This document shows, one piece after another, positions 14,817 to 25,817 of a stretch of 64,000 bases of DNA. The notes beneath the pieces are model-generated. The model was not told the origin of the DNA. It saw only the letters and a list, made by a program, of their open reading frames with translations, and did not search any database. Positions within the stretch are counted from its first letter, which is position 1. The number at the start of each line of letters is the position of its first letter. The position numbers and the translations under genes were made by a program. Source of the stretch: Proteromonas lacertae. Lineage: Eukaryota > Sar > Bigyra > Opalinata > Proteromonadidae. Location of the stretch: the NCBI GenBank assembly GCA_002245135.1, contig NGBS01001161.1, positions 495,359 to 559,358 on the forward strand. The letters are read 5' to 3'.

Positions 14817-16342
14817 TTAACCAAGCTCATCTCTAATTAAATTGTCAATTTCTACATAGATATAAATAGAATCAGTATACCATCATCATCTGGCATTATT
14901 TCATCTAATAATAATATACAGAGATAAAGTATACCTTCAAATGTTAACTGTGCAGCCAGTGCAGAGATATCAAGATCTAAAAATAGAACTCATAAAATAA
15001 ATATACCATCAGTGTTTGCTATAAAAAATATAATAAAAATAATATATATACTACTTGTTGTGGAAGGATTTGTATCAGGATCGATTAAAGTAGAAACAAA
15101 CTCTATATCAAGTATATAAAACAATCACAAATATACTAGGAGTAGGATTCTTCACAGCAGCAGGTGTAATGTGTGAAGGTTGTTGTTGTAATGGTGGAGA
15201 TGATATTGGTATTGTTGTAGTTGTATTGGTTTGTGTTACTAATGGTGTAACTGAAGTAGTAGAAGTTATTGTAGTTGTATTTGCATTAGTAGTACTAGTC
15301 GCACCTATTGTATTATCAACTACTGGAGATGGTGATTTGACTGGAGTAATTGTAGTAGTATTAGCAGTAGTATCTGGTAAAGGAGATGGCATTTTATTAC
15401 TATTCTTACCTAACCATCTTTCAGCTTTATCTAAATAACTCTTTTCAATACCATAAACATGATAGAAATAATTCCTCCAGAAATCATATTCCTTTAATTT
15501 ACTTCTTCGTATTAACTTCACTGACATTTTAGCGAGATTCTTATCAATTTCACAGAGTTTTGGAGCTAAATATTCCATTTGTTGTAAACTAAAATCTTTA
15601 TATTCACCATCTGGTGGGAAATCGAAAAATGTGCTTTCTTTTTCAGACAATTTGATTATCATTTCTTTACATTCTTCTTGTAATATACCTAATCTTGGAT
15701 TATCCCATGGTAGTCTCTTTATTACTTCATATTCTTCCTCTATATTTCAAAAAATAAATAATTATATTATCATACTTTGAAATTTCTTTGGTTCTTCTTC
15801 AAATGTTTTCTTGAATTCTTTTTCTGTTACTTTCACATCCTATTTAATAATAATTGCTTGATTTATTATACTGTTTCTAATTTCTTTGCGATTTCTTTTG
15901 ATTTTTGGGTAAATGAAGAGAACCAACTGGAGCCCCAACTACTTAATGATGAGATTGTATCAACTACTTGTGGAGGAGCTAATGAAGCTACAGATGGCAA
16001 ACTTAAACCTGCTCTATTTGGATCTTCGGCAGCTACTGCAGTTGGAATTGTAGTATCTGGTGCAGATGGAATTTGTGTTTGAATTGTTGGTGATATAGGT
16101 GATTGTACTGGTGTTCTTTGTTCAGAAGATTTTGTAGTTGTTTGTAAAGGAGATTGAGTAGGTGTCTTTTGTTGCTGACCAGTAGCATTCGAAGAAAAAG
16201 GTATTGAATTAATACGAACATTCTCTCTTTCAGGAGAAGATTGAACTGATATAACAGGAACAGCTTGATCTGGCACATCAGTACTATTTTGATTTCCTTG
16301 CTTTATTGGAGATGTATTACTATTATCTACTTGATGGTTCAT
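14817..16342 (-). CDS. BSD-domain protein, BSDC1-like, with a run of microexons
   Basis: Eight exons sum to 432 codons: 15872-16342, 15776-15839, 15137-15739, 15055-15102 (48 nt), 15007-15018 (12 nt), 14935-14976 (42 nt), 14881-14904 (24 nt), 14817-14851. The five introns after exon 3 all split a codon after its first base. The N-terminal quarter is Ser/Thr/Pro/Gln-rich, followed by a helix (SSWGSSWFSSFTQKSKEIA) resembling the amphipathic N-terminus of BSDC1/SYAP1 proteins. The BSD domain follows (LPWDNPRLGIL ... EYDFWRNYFYHVYGI, with the conserved FW pair). The tail is Thr-rich low complexity and then acidic (EIMPDDDEIDNLIRDELG). BSDC1-type proteins are poorly characterised; a membrane or trafficking role is only a suggestion. 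Confidence 0.85.
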
Positions 16343-16393
16343 TCTCTTAAAAGATTTTCAAAATTTGGGTATTGATAAATTTTCGATAACCAC

Positions 16394-17736
16394 ATGTTAT
16401 CATTTTTAAAATGCAGATTTACACACCAAATACAAAAGAATGTTAGATTGTCATATAATTATTCGTCTATAAAATACATATTGCGACATTTTTCAGAAGA
16501 TAATACTGTAACTAGTGAATTTACAACAGAATCTGAAGCCAACGGAAGTATATATTATAATAATATCGAAAATAGAAGATGTATATAGTAAATATTGGGA
16601 AATGAGATCTTTATGGAAAGAAGAAGTTCCTTTACCAAAATTGCTAAATAGAAACTATTTGAGATTGCTGCAAGGATTAGATAAAGAATTAGTTCGAGAA
16701 GAATGGAATAAACACATACATAAATTACATAATCACTACACAAGAAGGAGTTTCAAAGATTGGTCAGTTCATATCAACGAAGAAGAAGATAAAATATACA
16801 AATTTCCATTCGAATACAATAATAATCATTCATTAGCATATTTACAGCATGGTTTTCTATCATCTTATGCAATGTTAACAAGAGCTTTTGCTGAAGCTAA
16901 TGCAAAGATGAAATCATTCAAACCAAAGTCAGTATTAGATTTTGGTAGTGGTCCAGGTACTGGTGTATGTGTAGCCAATGAATTCTATGGAGAAACTTTG
17001 AAAGATTATACTTTAGTTGATACTTCAATCTATATGAATAAAATATCAGATTCACTATTATCCTATATAAAAGGTAGAATTAACACATGGAATAGTATAA
17101 CAGAATTAACAAAAAAGAATATGAAATATGATATTGTCATAGCTTCACAAGTGATATCAGAGTTACCTACACTACTATCAAAGCAAGCTGCTATGGATAT
17201 ATTATATAATCAATTAAATGAAAATGGCTTATTACTAATTCGTGGAACCAGGCACTTATTATGGCTCACATACAGTAATTTCAGCTAGAGAGTATTTATT
17301 AAAATATGCAATGAATGTTACACATACTTTACCATTCGTAATTGCACCATGCTTACATATGAAAACATGTCCATTCGCAAAGAATCCAGAGAATAAAAGA
17401 TATTGTTATTTTTTACAACAAGCTGTTCCTCCAGCAGATATTGAGAAGAAACATAGGAGATCAGTTGCATCAAGGTTGTCTTATATTGCTATTACTAAGT
17501 TGCCAATTGGTTTAACTCCTGTTACAAGTATGTTAAGAGATGATGCTCATCGTATTATTGGACATCCTTTACAAAGACATAATCACGTTATTATTGATAG
17601 TTGTTCTTCTGATGGGAAATTTGGTAGAACTATCTATACTAGAACTAAAGTGAAAGATAAGAAGAAGTATCAAGCTTTAAGAAAAGCTGATTGGGGTGGT
17701 ATTGTATATGATAACAATCCACCAACCTATTCGTAA
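16394..17736 (+). CDS. Rsm22/METTL17-type mitochondrial ribosome-assembly protein, with a one-base frame break
   Basis: Exons 16394-16547 and 16576-17736 (28-nt intron). The N-terminus is basic and Ser-rich, as for a mitochondrial presequence. A Rossmann methyltransferase-like core shows SVLDFGSGPGTGV (SAM-binding motif I). Downstream APCLHMKTCPF ... RYCYF matches the conserved cysteine cluster of the Rsm22/METTL17 family, which binds an iron-sulfur cluster and helps assemble the mitochondrial small subunit. The frame changes near 17241: LLLI is followed by the family motif EPGTYYG only if one base (the C at 17241 or a neighbour) is removed. With that base removed the model is 437 residues. 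It starts 51 bp from the divergent BSD gene, so the two probably share a promoter. Confidence 0.88.
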
Positions 17737-17811
17737 TTAATAATATATTAATTATAATGTCGTTTAATATATAATTGTGTTAGTATGGAATGACTAATAG
17801 TTTGACTTGAA

Positions 17812-18879
17812 ATGATAAAGTCTTTTTATCGATTTTCTCGTCTTATACCGCAAACTAGTTGTAAAATATATTTTGATTCTACTTATCTACGGTTTATCTC
17901 TGGATCTACAGGAGATTCCTCATTATTAAGAAGGTTTCCAGAATTAGCAGCAGAATGGCATCCTACTAAGAATGGAACTCTTACTCCTGATAAAGTTCCA
18001 TATAGTTCAACAAAGGTGGTATGGTGGAAATGCAATCATGGTCATGAGTGGAAATCAAGTATATTTTCAAGAGGTAATCATGCATTACCAGGCACATTAA
18101 CACTACATCAATGTCCCTACTGTAGTCACAAGAAAGCATCTCCAGATTACAACCTTGAAGTAATTAGTCCAGAAATAGCAGCTGAATGGCATCCAACTAA
18201 GAATGGTGATTTAAAACCTTGTGATGTATTACCAAGAAGCAATAAGAAAGTATGGTGGCAATGTAGTCGTTCGCAAATGCATGAATGGCAAACATCACCT
18301 CATAATCGAATTAATAAATCAGGATCAATAACAAAATGTCCATTCTGTTCAAATAGACAAGTATCACCAACAAATGTATTTACTAAAAACCGTGATTTGA
18401 TGGAGGAATGGGATTATGAACGTAATATAGTAAAACCTGATGAGATACAAGAAGGAAGTTCACAAATAGTGTGGTGGAAATGTAAAGTTAATCCAGAACA
18501 TCAATGGTGTACTCAGTTAAGAAATAGAACAAGATATCACGATAGATGTCCATTCTGTTCGGGGAAAAGAAAATTATTTGAAAAAGAAAAGAAAGAATTA
18601 AAGATTTATAATGATAAAAGTAAAGGCGAAAATGAAAATAGTGATTATCATACACTTGATTATTTGAGTTGGTATAGTAGGTGTTATTATGAATGTAAAG
18701 ATAATAATCATAGAAAACATATTGTGTTTTGTAGTCCTTATCAGTTAGATAATATACATGTATGTCCTTACTGTAGATGTGAGAGAAAAGGTTTTTCAAA
18801 AATTGAACCAAAACCTGAAAATGATATTTATAAAGCATTGAGAGATACAATTAAGAATATTTCTAAACTACCTGTTTAA
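17812..18879 (+). CDS. Multi-zinc-ribbon protein (DUF4379-like, treble-clef repeats)
   Basis: 355 residues, intronless. Three to four repeats of about 70 residues each contain the pattern AAEWHPTKNG ... KVWWKC ... GHEW ... CPYC, with paired CxxC-type cysteines and invariant tryptophans. This is the prokaryotic-looking treble-clef repeat known as DUF4379 (often seen in bacterial and phage proteins and in some protists). The fourth repeat is weaker (SWYSRCYYEC ... HVCPYCRC). The first 30 residues (MIKSFYRFSRLIPQTSCK) are basic and aromatic, consistent with mitochondrial targeting, but this is not proven. It lies 75 bp after the METTL17-like gene on the same strand. Function: probable nucleic-acid or protein binding through zinc; nothing more can be said. 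Confidence 0.8.
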   Translation: MIKSFYRFSRLIPQTSCKIYFDSTYLRFISGSTGDSSLLRRFPELAAEWHPTKNGTLTPDKVPYSSTKVVWWKCNHGHEWKSSIFSRGNHALPGTLTLHQCPYCSHKKASPDYNLEVISPEIAAEWHPTKNGDLKPCDVLPRSNKKVWWQCSRSQMHEWQTSPHNRINKSGSITKCPFCSNRQVSPTNVFTKNRDLMEEWDYERNIVKPDEIQEGSSQIVWWKCKVNPEHQWCTQLRNRTRYHDRCPFCSGKRKLFEKEKKELKIYNDKSKGENENSDYHTLDYLSWYSRCYYECKDNNHRKHIVFCSPYQLDNIHVCPYCRCERKGFSKIEPKPENDIYKALRDTIKNISKLPV

Positions 18880-18982
18880 TTTGTTATTTATTCATTATTA
18901 TGTTGTTTTTCATATATTTTCACTCCCCAAATAAAACTAAATCGCACTTTAATCGCATTATAAGCACAATCCTATCTAAAAG

Positions 18983-19061
18983 CACAATTCACAATTCACA
19001 TTTCACAATTTCACAAATTTCACAAATTTCACATTTCACAATTTCACAATTTCACAATTCA
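18983..19061. repeat. TTCACAAT-type imperfect tandem repeat
   Basis: About ten imperfect copies of a 6-9 base unit (TTCACAAT, TTTCACAA, TTCACATT) between two convergent genes. It is likely part of both 3' regions. Confidence 0.85.
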
Positions 19062-19107
19062 TAAATAAGTAAATGCCACTGTTGTAGAATTACACAAAAA
19101 AATATCA

Positions 19108-20131
19108 CTAGTTTGTATCTTGAACAAGAGCAGCAGGATCAAATAATAGACAAATTGGCAAACAATATTGTCTTAAGTAACACAAAAAACGAATTCTAGA
19201 GTAAACCCATTCTCTATTACATTCGTCTAAACGCACATTTTTATTAGCACTATTTTCAAATAATAATAAACCTTGAGATAAAAATGCTGATAAATCTGAC
19301 AAAAACGCTTCATTAATACCAGTCGCAGCAAATATCTCCACATGATTTAATATTTGAAGAAATAACGCATCCCACTTTTGAGACCATAATTCAAATGAAT
19401 CAGAGATTCCTAATAAACTTGATTGGAACCTTAAATCCAATTGATTTATAGATTGTAACACAGTATGAGCAGCACTATTATGAGTAGGTTTAGCACTTTC
19501 GTCCATGGCACGTTGTTTTGATTTAACACTTCGCATTTGATGTACATATTTTCCTGACAAACAACTTGTTGTATCTTCATCTGTTTGAGAGAAGTTAGAC
19601 CTGAGACATAAATGTTTGTGAGAATGACAAGCTTTATAAGCTACTGGACTAGGTGGATCTGTGAGAGTTACATCCGGATATTTTCTCATCAAATCATCAC
19701 AAACACTTACTTTACATTCAGCACTATCCAGAATTATGAATATCTACACACATATAGTTTATATAAAGCGATACCCTATTGGTACAAGCCAAGTTAGACA
19801 TTCTTTCGGTAATCTCAATATCAAACTTTAAGATATGCTCTGAGACCTTCAGCAATGCTTTATACTCCTCATAAGCAGTATGATAATCCAAAAAAGACAA
19901 CTATTTAAGATAGAGCTAACACTTATGTCGTTATACCTTCGGGAATTCTGCAATAATAATTCTATTCACGGGTAGTTCTAATTCTCCGTGAACTCTACAC
20001 ACTCTCGACCACAATCGAGGTTGGTTTGTCTTGTCAGACACAACAAAATTGCTAATAGGACACTTACGTTTCTCTTTTGGGTTCAATAGTTCTGCTCCTC
20101 TACAGGTATATAAATGATGCGCCATAGACAT
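19108..20131 (-). CDS. Unrecognised conserved-looking protein
   Basis: Three exons (19937-20131, 19775-19900, 19108-19743) separated by 36- and 31-nt introns give exactly 318 codons plus stop. The protein begins MSMAHHLYTCRGAELL, and has few low-complexity stretches. It contains a Cys/His-containing segment (YKACHSHKHLCL) and a helical C-terminal half (NQLDLRFQSSLLGISDSF, LSDLSAFLSQGLLLFE). There is no signal peptide or membrane helix. Base composition is less AT-biased than the flanking genes, which fits a constrained protein. I do not recognise the family. The gene model is well supported by frame and splice sites; function is unknown. Confidence 0.7.
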
Positions 20132-20151
20132 AAAATAATTAAATAAATAAA

Positions 20152-21120
20152 TCCAAATTTAAAAAAACTACTCAGGACAAGCACTATAAGAATTCTAATC
20201 TATTTTGCAAATAGGACTTATATACTTGACCCAAGCTGGGCTCGTTGAATTTTGACTTTAACACCTTTTTCTTTTCGTTTTTTAATTGTCTTTAAGTTTG
20301 AATAAAAAGCCAATACTCTACACATCTATTAATTACATGTTCAAGTTTGTATTTAGCTATAAATTAAAAATATCAAATTTTAATGCTTTTTAGATAGACT
20401 TTTAATAGAAATTCCAACTCAACAGAACCAACAATATTTTTAAATTAAGTAATATTTCATAACTAAATTCGCTTATTATTAGTAAACTATCAAATACTTG
20501 CAATCACTTTGTACCGAAGACTTAATAGAGTTCTTGAATTATTCTTATAGATAATATATAAATTGTAAATCTATGTGAGTAAAGCTAAGAAAATATCTGC
20601 TTGTATTTAAATGACATTTCAAAATTAGAGGAGTTATTCTAATTAGTTGTTATATAGTTACATCTAATGTTATAACGTATAATTATCTAATTCATATTGT
20701 GTTGTATATAGTATTAAAGTAGTATAGCAGAAAAAGCGATAAGCAACCTATATTACATAAACTTCAGATTGAATATTCATTAATTTGATCCATAATAGAG
20801 AAATTAATACATATTCATTAGTATATGAAGAGAAAAATGAGAAAATAAAAAAAGTAAAAGAAGTAAAAATACATGTAATTGTCATCTTTTAATGTAATTT
20901 AATTATTATTTCAAATATTATCATTTTGATTGTAATTTGTTATTTTAACATTTTTTTTGTATATAAACATGCATATATTTGCTAATTGTATAGCATAATA
21001 TATTATAGTAAAGATATTCTTAAATATCAATAACACAAATGAAATTTCTTCAAAGTATCATGTGTATAATATACAATCAATGAATTTGCTAATTAAGATG
21101 ATGAGAGTGATAATTAGTCT
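20152..21120. other. Non-coding stretch upstream of the 20131 gene
   Basis: AT-rich sequence with no open frame of note on either strand. It includes the promoter side of the minus-strand gene starting at 20131. I see nothing else. Confidence 0.6.
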
Positions 21121-21129
21121 GTTTTTTAA

Positions 21130-22600
21130 ATCCTATTACCTTTTCGACTTAATCTCATAAAGGCTTGAATGTTTCTTTTAAATGTAAATTCTTTATTGTT
21201 TCTATTGAGTTTAATTGTTTCAATAACTTATTTACTTTATCTTGAGATATAGAATTCTTCAGAAAGAAATAGTATAAGTATACCGATAATTATTCTTTAT
21301 CGTTATCGCCATTTCTACCTTCATATTCACTATCTCTATCATCATATAATACTGAATCATCTAATATTTCATCGTTATTATCTTCATCATATACATTATT
21401 ATTTCTATTAGAAATGTCATTCTTTGTTATAATATTAATATTATAATCTTCATCATTAGTATTATCATCATTGTCACAACTATCTGTTTCATCTTCATAA
21501 CCATCTGCTGTTATATCATATTCGTTACTTATATTATTATTATCTACACCTATTCTTTTATTATTGTGTGTATCTTCTTATTAATTACTTTTTCTCTTTT
21601 TTTTTTTTTTCCTCTATTCATTACACTATCAATATTTATTTCATCTAGTGAAATATAATGAACTTTATCTTCTACAGGTATTGAAAAATGTAGTTACCTT
21701 TTCTATATTCTTCATTAATTGTTTCTTTAATTTTCAAAAACTCTATAACAGATGATTTATTGTTTCTACTTGCTCTTGTAACATATCCTTTACTTTGTAT
21801 TGTATAATTATATGACAATATTCTATCAATTATAACTTGTGTTAAATAATAAGGAAAATCAAATATTCCATATCTTCCACTGATTTTTTACTAGTATAAT
21901 TTCTTTTGAATTAAAATGGATTGATAGAATCTATATCATTAATACTACTTACCATTTTTTTATCACAATTGATTGTTTTTCCCTTTATTACATTAAAACT
22001 TTTATAGAATTGAGGATAATATAATTTCTCTATTATAACCTCTTCATTTGCTTTCTTTATAATTTCTCTATCCAACTTTCCAAAATCTCTGTATTTATAA
22101 TTAATTCTTTTATAACAATCAATTAACTTATAAAACAATGGTATATTTCTTTCTACATTTGTAGTAATTACTTTACTGAAATATATAAAAGCTAGAAATA
22201 GAAAGTTATCAATTACTTTATCCATTATGACATCTTTTTCATTATTATAGAAAAGAAAATCTTCATTTTTATTATTTAAATTTTGTCTTAAGTAATATTG
22301 AACCACTTTTGTAGATATGAATTGATTATTTTAATTATAATAACATTAAATCTTAACAATGTAATGATGATGGATGGTTTGTCTGTTTAAAAATATATAT
22401 TTACTTTCTTATTATTGTATATATTAATTAATTCATCAATATTTGTGAATTAATCATAAAAAACTACCTCATAATATTTTTGAGTATTTTCATTGAAATT
22501 ATAAATAGTATCATCAACTACTAACACGTTGTAAGAATTACTATAATAAACATCATCATGTATTATATTAGAGTATAATTGATTCTCTTTTATTCTTTTT
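21130..22600 (-). pseudogene. Decayed protein-coding region of unknown family
   Basis: Read on the minus strand, several protein-like blocks follow each other: VVDDTIYNFNENTQKYYEVV near 22500, a 131-codon frame at 21911-22306 (DKVIDNFLFLAFIYFSKV), IFDFPYYLTQVIIDRILSYN near 21800, and an acidic Asn/Asp-rich frame near 21290-21560. A plausible intron (GTAACT...TGTAG, near 21690) joins two of them. However, I could not link all blocks in one frame: an in-frame TAA interrupts the first, and the splice phase fails between 22000 and 21850. Either this is a decaying gene or it has an exon structure I cannot resolve. No known domain is recognised. Confidence 0.35.
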
Positions 22601-22704
22601 TATTTTTTCATTATAAAGTAATATAATATATATCTATATAATAATAATAATAATAACAGTAATAGTAATAACCTTTATAACTTACTGTTTTTTTATTGGT
22701 ATAA

Positions 22705-22753
22705 TAAGCCAAAGGGGGAAAAGCCGTTATCCTGACAAATAGTCAGTGGCTTA
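22705..22753. other. Compact nested hairpin, possible structured RNA
   Basis: TAAGCC (22705-22710) pairs perfectly with GGCTTA (22748-22753). Inside it CTGAC (22732-22736) pairs with GTCAG (22742-22746) around a 5-base loop, AAATA. A G5 run (22714-22718) also lies inside. The island is clearly richer in G+C than the surrounding 5 kb. No known RNA family is recognised, and the strand is not determined. Confidence 0.35.
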
Positions 22754-22759
22754 GGTATC

Positions 22760-25700
22760 TATTATTACATTTATAATGGATGATGAGTATTAGTCACAAA
22801 ATCCATCAGTTTTTTAATCACAAATATTGTAATTCAAATAATCATTAGCTAATGATACTTTTGCATATAACATATTACTACTGAATTAATAGTATAAACA
22901 CGTGGAAGATTGTAATATTCTCTTAGGTTTATCATATTCTCTCTTCTCTTCACTTCCTATATTCACAATTTGCATAACCAAGTCGAAAAATTACTCACTA
23001 TACTCATTCTACTCACATGATAGTAATTTGTTGTAACATTAGTATAAATACAATCACATATAAAATAATTCCTTGAATCTATTGAAATTTGATTTTTTAG
23101 ACAATAACTTTTATAGCCAATAGATTAATTTGCATATTTACTTTCTCTTAACCACCTTTCACTTCACATTTTTACTTGGATATTTATTTCAACCATCTTT
23201 ATGTGAATCAAACATCAAATTGACATGTACACTATATATTATTACCTATTCACTATAATAAAAATAATCTAAACTTATACATTCATTTAATTTCTCAAAA
23301 CTGGAAGTCTGAAACGAATATAATTTTTGAAATACACTTTAATTCTTTTTTCTTCTGTTGTGTTATGAGTATATATAGTATATAATTTTATATAGAATAT
23401 AACAATGGTAGCACAAGTGTTGTTATTACAGATAAATAATAGACAAAACAATACAAAGAGCAGGAATTGATTATAATTGTTGAAGGAAGTATAATATTAT
23501 CATATATGTTAATTAGATTAAAGTTTTAATAATTAAAAATCAAAGATATTATAACTAAGGGAAGAATTAAGAACATTTGAAGAAAAAAATACAACTATCA
23601 GCTTTGATTTAGTCTGTCTTACTAAAGCTCATCAACTACATATACAAACTCTTACCTTGCTAATACATTTGGCACTTTTGATATACAACATATTATTGAA
23701 GTTATAAGTAGTAGGAAATTCAACTATTTCTGTTAATTTAGCATATTGGTATTATAGCAATTATCATATATATAATCATTAATAGGTTATTTAAATTAGG
23801 TGTCAGACTAGGATAATTAGAATATAAACCAAGTTTACCATCAACGATTAATCCAACAAATACAAATAAGTATAATTGTTATTATAATATAAAATAGTAA
23901 AGTCTGATGATGAAGAAGCTAAGATGAATTAGTATATTTTTTATAATTATTTTTGTTAGGATGAATTATTAGGTATGTTTATTCAAGAATTGGTGTGATT
24001 TCAGGTGTTGCCAAAACAGTAACTGTAGAAAAGACATATATCGTAATTACAACAATTCATTCGATGAGAACACCAAAATTAAGTATGATGATACGAATAT
24101 TCTGATTTTATTTTATTTATTCATAGTAATTAAAAAGCATGGAAGCTTCTAAACCATCTCCAATTCAAGAGTATTTAGCTGATGTTATTCCTGGATTAAT
24201 TGATTTAGAAACAGTTCAATCATTGTATTTATTGAATCAAGTTAATGATAATCCTATATTTAAGAAGTATTTGATCTATTATTTACTCTATTAGTTTTTA
24301 CTCCATTATTTGAAAATAACATTTGGTGGATTTGTATATAGTGGTATTATTGAGTTAGTATATCCAGTATTATTTTTATTATTTTATAATAGGTAAATGA
24401 ATATATTCTTATAAGTATATTAGTATATTATTCTTATTTATATATTGTTAGTAGAGTATTGAACATAATTTCAATAATTCAAAGTATATTCTTATTTATA
24501 TATTATCATTAGATGAATTGCATTAGAATTCCAGGTGAAGAACAGTAGAAACATCCAGTTTATATATTATATTTTACAATTAGAAAAAGTATAACTATTT
24601 TAGTATATTATATTTTATTATAGCTGTTTAGCATTGTACTAATCGATGAAAGGCAGAGAATATCAGCAACTTGCATGTTAAGCTATACTGGTATGTTTTA
24701 ATTTGTTATTATGTTTATAGATATTATAGATGATTATATAAGTATTATAGTTATTTTTATATTTTAATAGTTATTTTATTAGAATAGCAACAGAATTCCA
24801 GGGGAGAAGAATATTGATTCAGTAATTTATCTATAATATATGTTATACAGTGTATTTATGGGGTTTAGCTATTCAGATTAACATAATAGTACAGCATATA
24901 GTGCTCGTATGAAAAATATTTTGATATCTTCTTAATTAGAAGCAATTAGTCAAAAATAGCAATATGGCTTTATTTAACTACACACACATACATCAAAAAT
25001 CACATAATATCACGATTACATTCAATTACCTAGTCAAAATTAATATCGTCCTTTCTGGAATACTCCTATACTACACATATCGTATATAGGTAGTGATTAC
25101 GTATAAAATTTATTAACATATTTCAGTCCCTATTAGCCAAATACGTGGTATTTAAAATCAGTACAGTTCGAGATGTATTATAGTTTTTAAAGCTAATAAA
25201 TGATATAAATCAAATAAAAATATATCAATGTTATTATTTATGTTTGTTGTTATTCAATTATAATGTAAAATATCAAAAACAGACGAATGACATGAAAGAG
25301 GTAATTATGAAACTAAGTATACTATGATAAAGCTCAAAGCATGATACATCGTTTGACAAATTTTTACTATTTTATTCCTTATGGTTATTGAGAAAAATCT
25401 ATTTAAAGTCACAAAAAGCACTTAGAAAATTCTTATCGTGAGTCTCCAATAAAATCTCATTTTTATAATACCATAATAATTTGTCTCTGTAGTTGCTCAG
25501 TCTGTTTGACAAAAAAGTATATGATCTGGTACAACGCTAGCTACTAGCATTTTTTATATTATAAACAACCTGAATGCCCCTCAAGGTTTAATAGTTTAAG
25601 ATAAGGATCTAAACCGCTATCTCGATGAAAAGTAGACATAATTTTCTCTAATACATTTTTAGTATTGGTGTATTTTATTGTGAGAGTGCCTAAAGCGCTT

Positions 25701-25810
25701 TCAAATTGTTTAATGATCACTCTAAGCGGTTCTTTCTTTTAATTCAATTTAGTTGTAGTTGCAATAAATAAAACATATTAGAAATATATAAAACGATTAA
25801 TTTACTACTA
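22760..25810. other. Gene-poor AT-rich region
   Basis: No supported gene. Fragments with coding flavour appear at 23830-24100 and 24139-24400 on the plus strand, but frames are broken. A short motif (AGAATTCCAGG) recurs near 24520 and 24790 in otherwise unrelated flanks. Intron-like GTAT...TAG blocks occur without usable exons. Best read as eroded gene remnants. Confidence 0.5.
24139..24396 (+). pseudogene. Short frame with one in-frame TAG, probable gene remnant
   Basis: ATG at 24139 opens a frame reading MEASKPSPIQEYLADVIPGL, which stops at TAG (24292-24294) and then stays open in the same frame through a hydrophobic stretch (TFGGFVYSGIIELVYPVL) to a TAA near 24394. A 28-nt intron candidate ending at the TAG shifts the frame and does not rescue it. 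Unrecognised. It may be a membrane-protein remnant. Confidence 0.3.
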
Positions 25811-25817
25811 ACTAAAA

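Noticed and set aside
15169-15438. Plus-strand Val-rich open frame
   Set aside because: Antisense shadow of the Thr-rich part of the BSD gene.
22770-22800. C/D box snoRNA (ATGATGA C box near 22776)
   Set aside because: No D box (CTGA) at a fitting distance and no terminal stem.
24000-24110. Possible ribosomal protein S17 fragment (KTVTVEKTY)
   Set aside because: Only the KTVTV string fits; the rest of the family pattern is absent and the frame is not continuous.
24520-24800. Repeated AGAATTCCAGG motif as mobile-element ends
   Set aside because: Only about 11 bases match, with no terminal inverted repeats, target duplications or transposase frame.
25480-25550. tRNA-like 5' half (GTCTCTGTAGTTGCTCAG)
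   Set aside because: No matching acceptor end, anticodon arm or B box follows.
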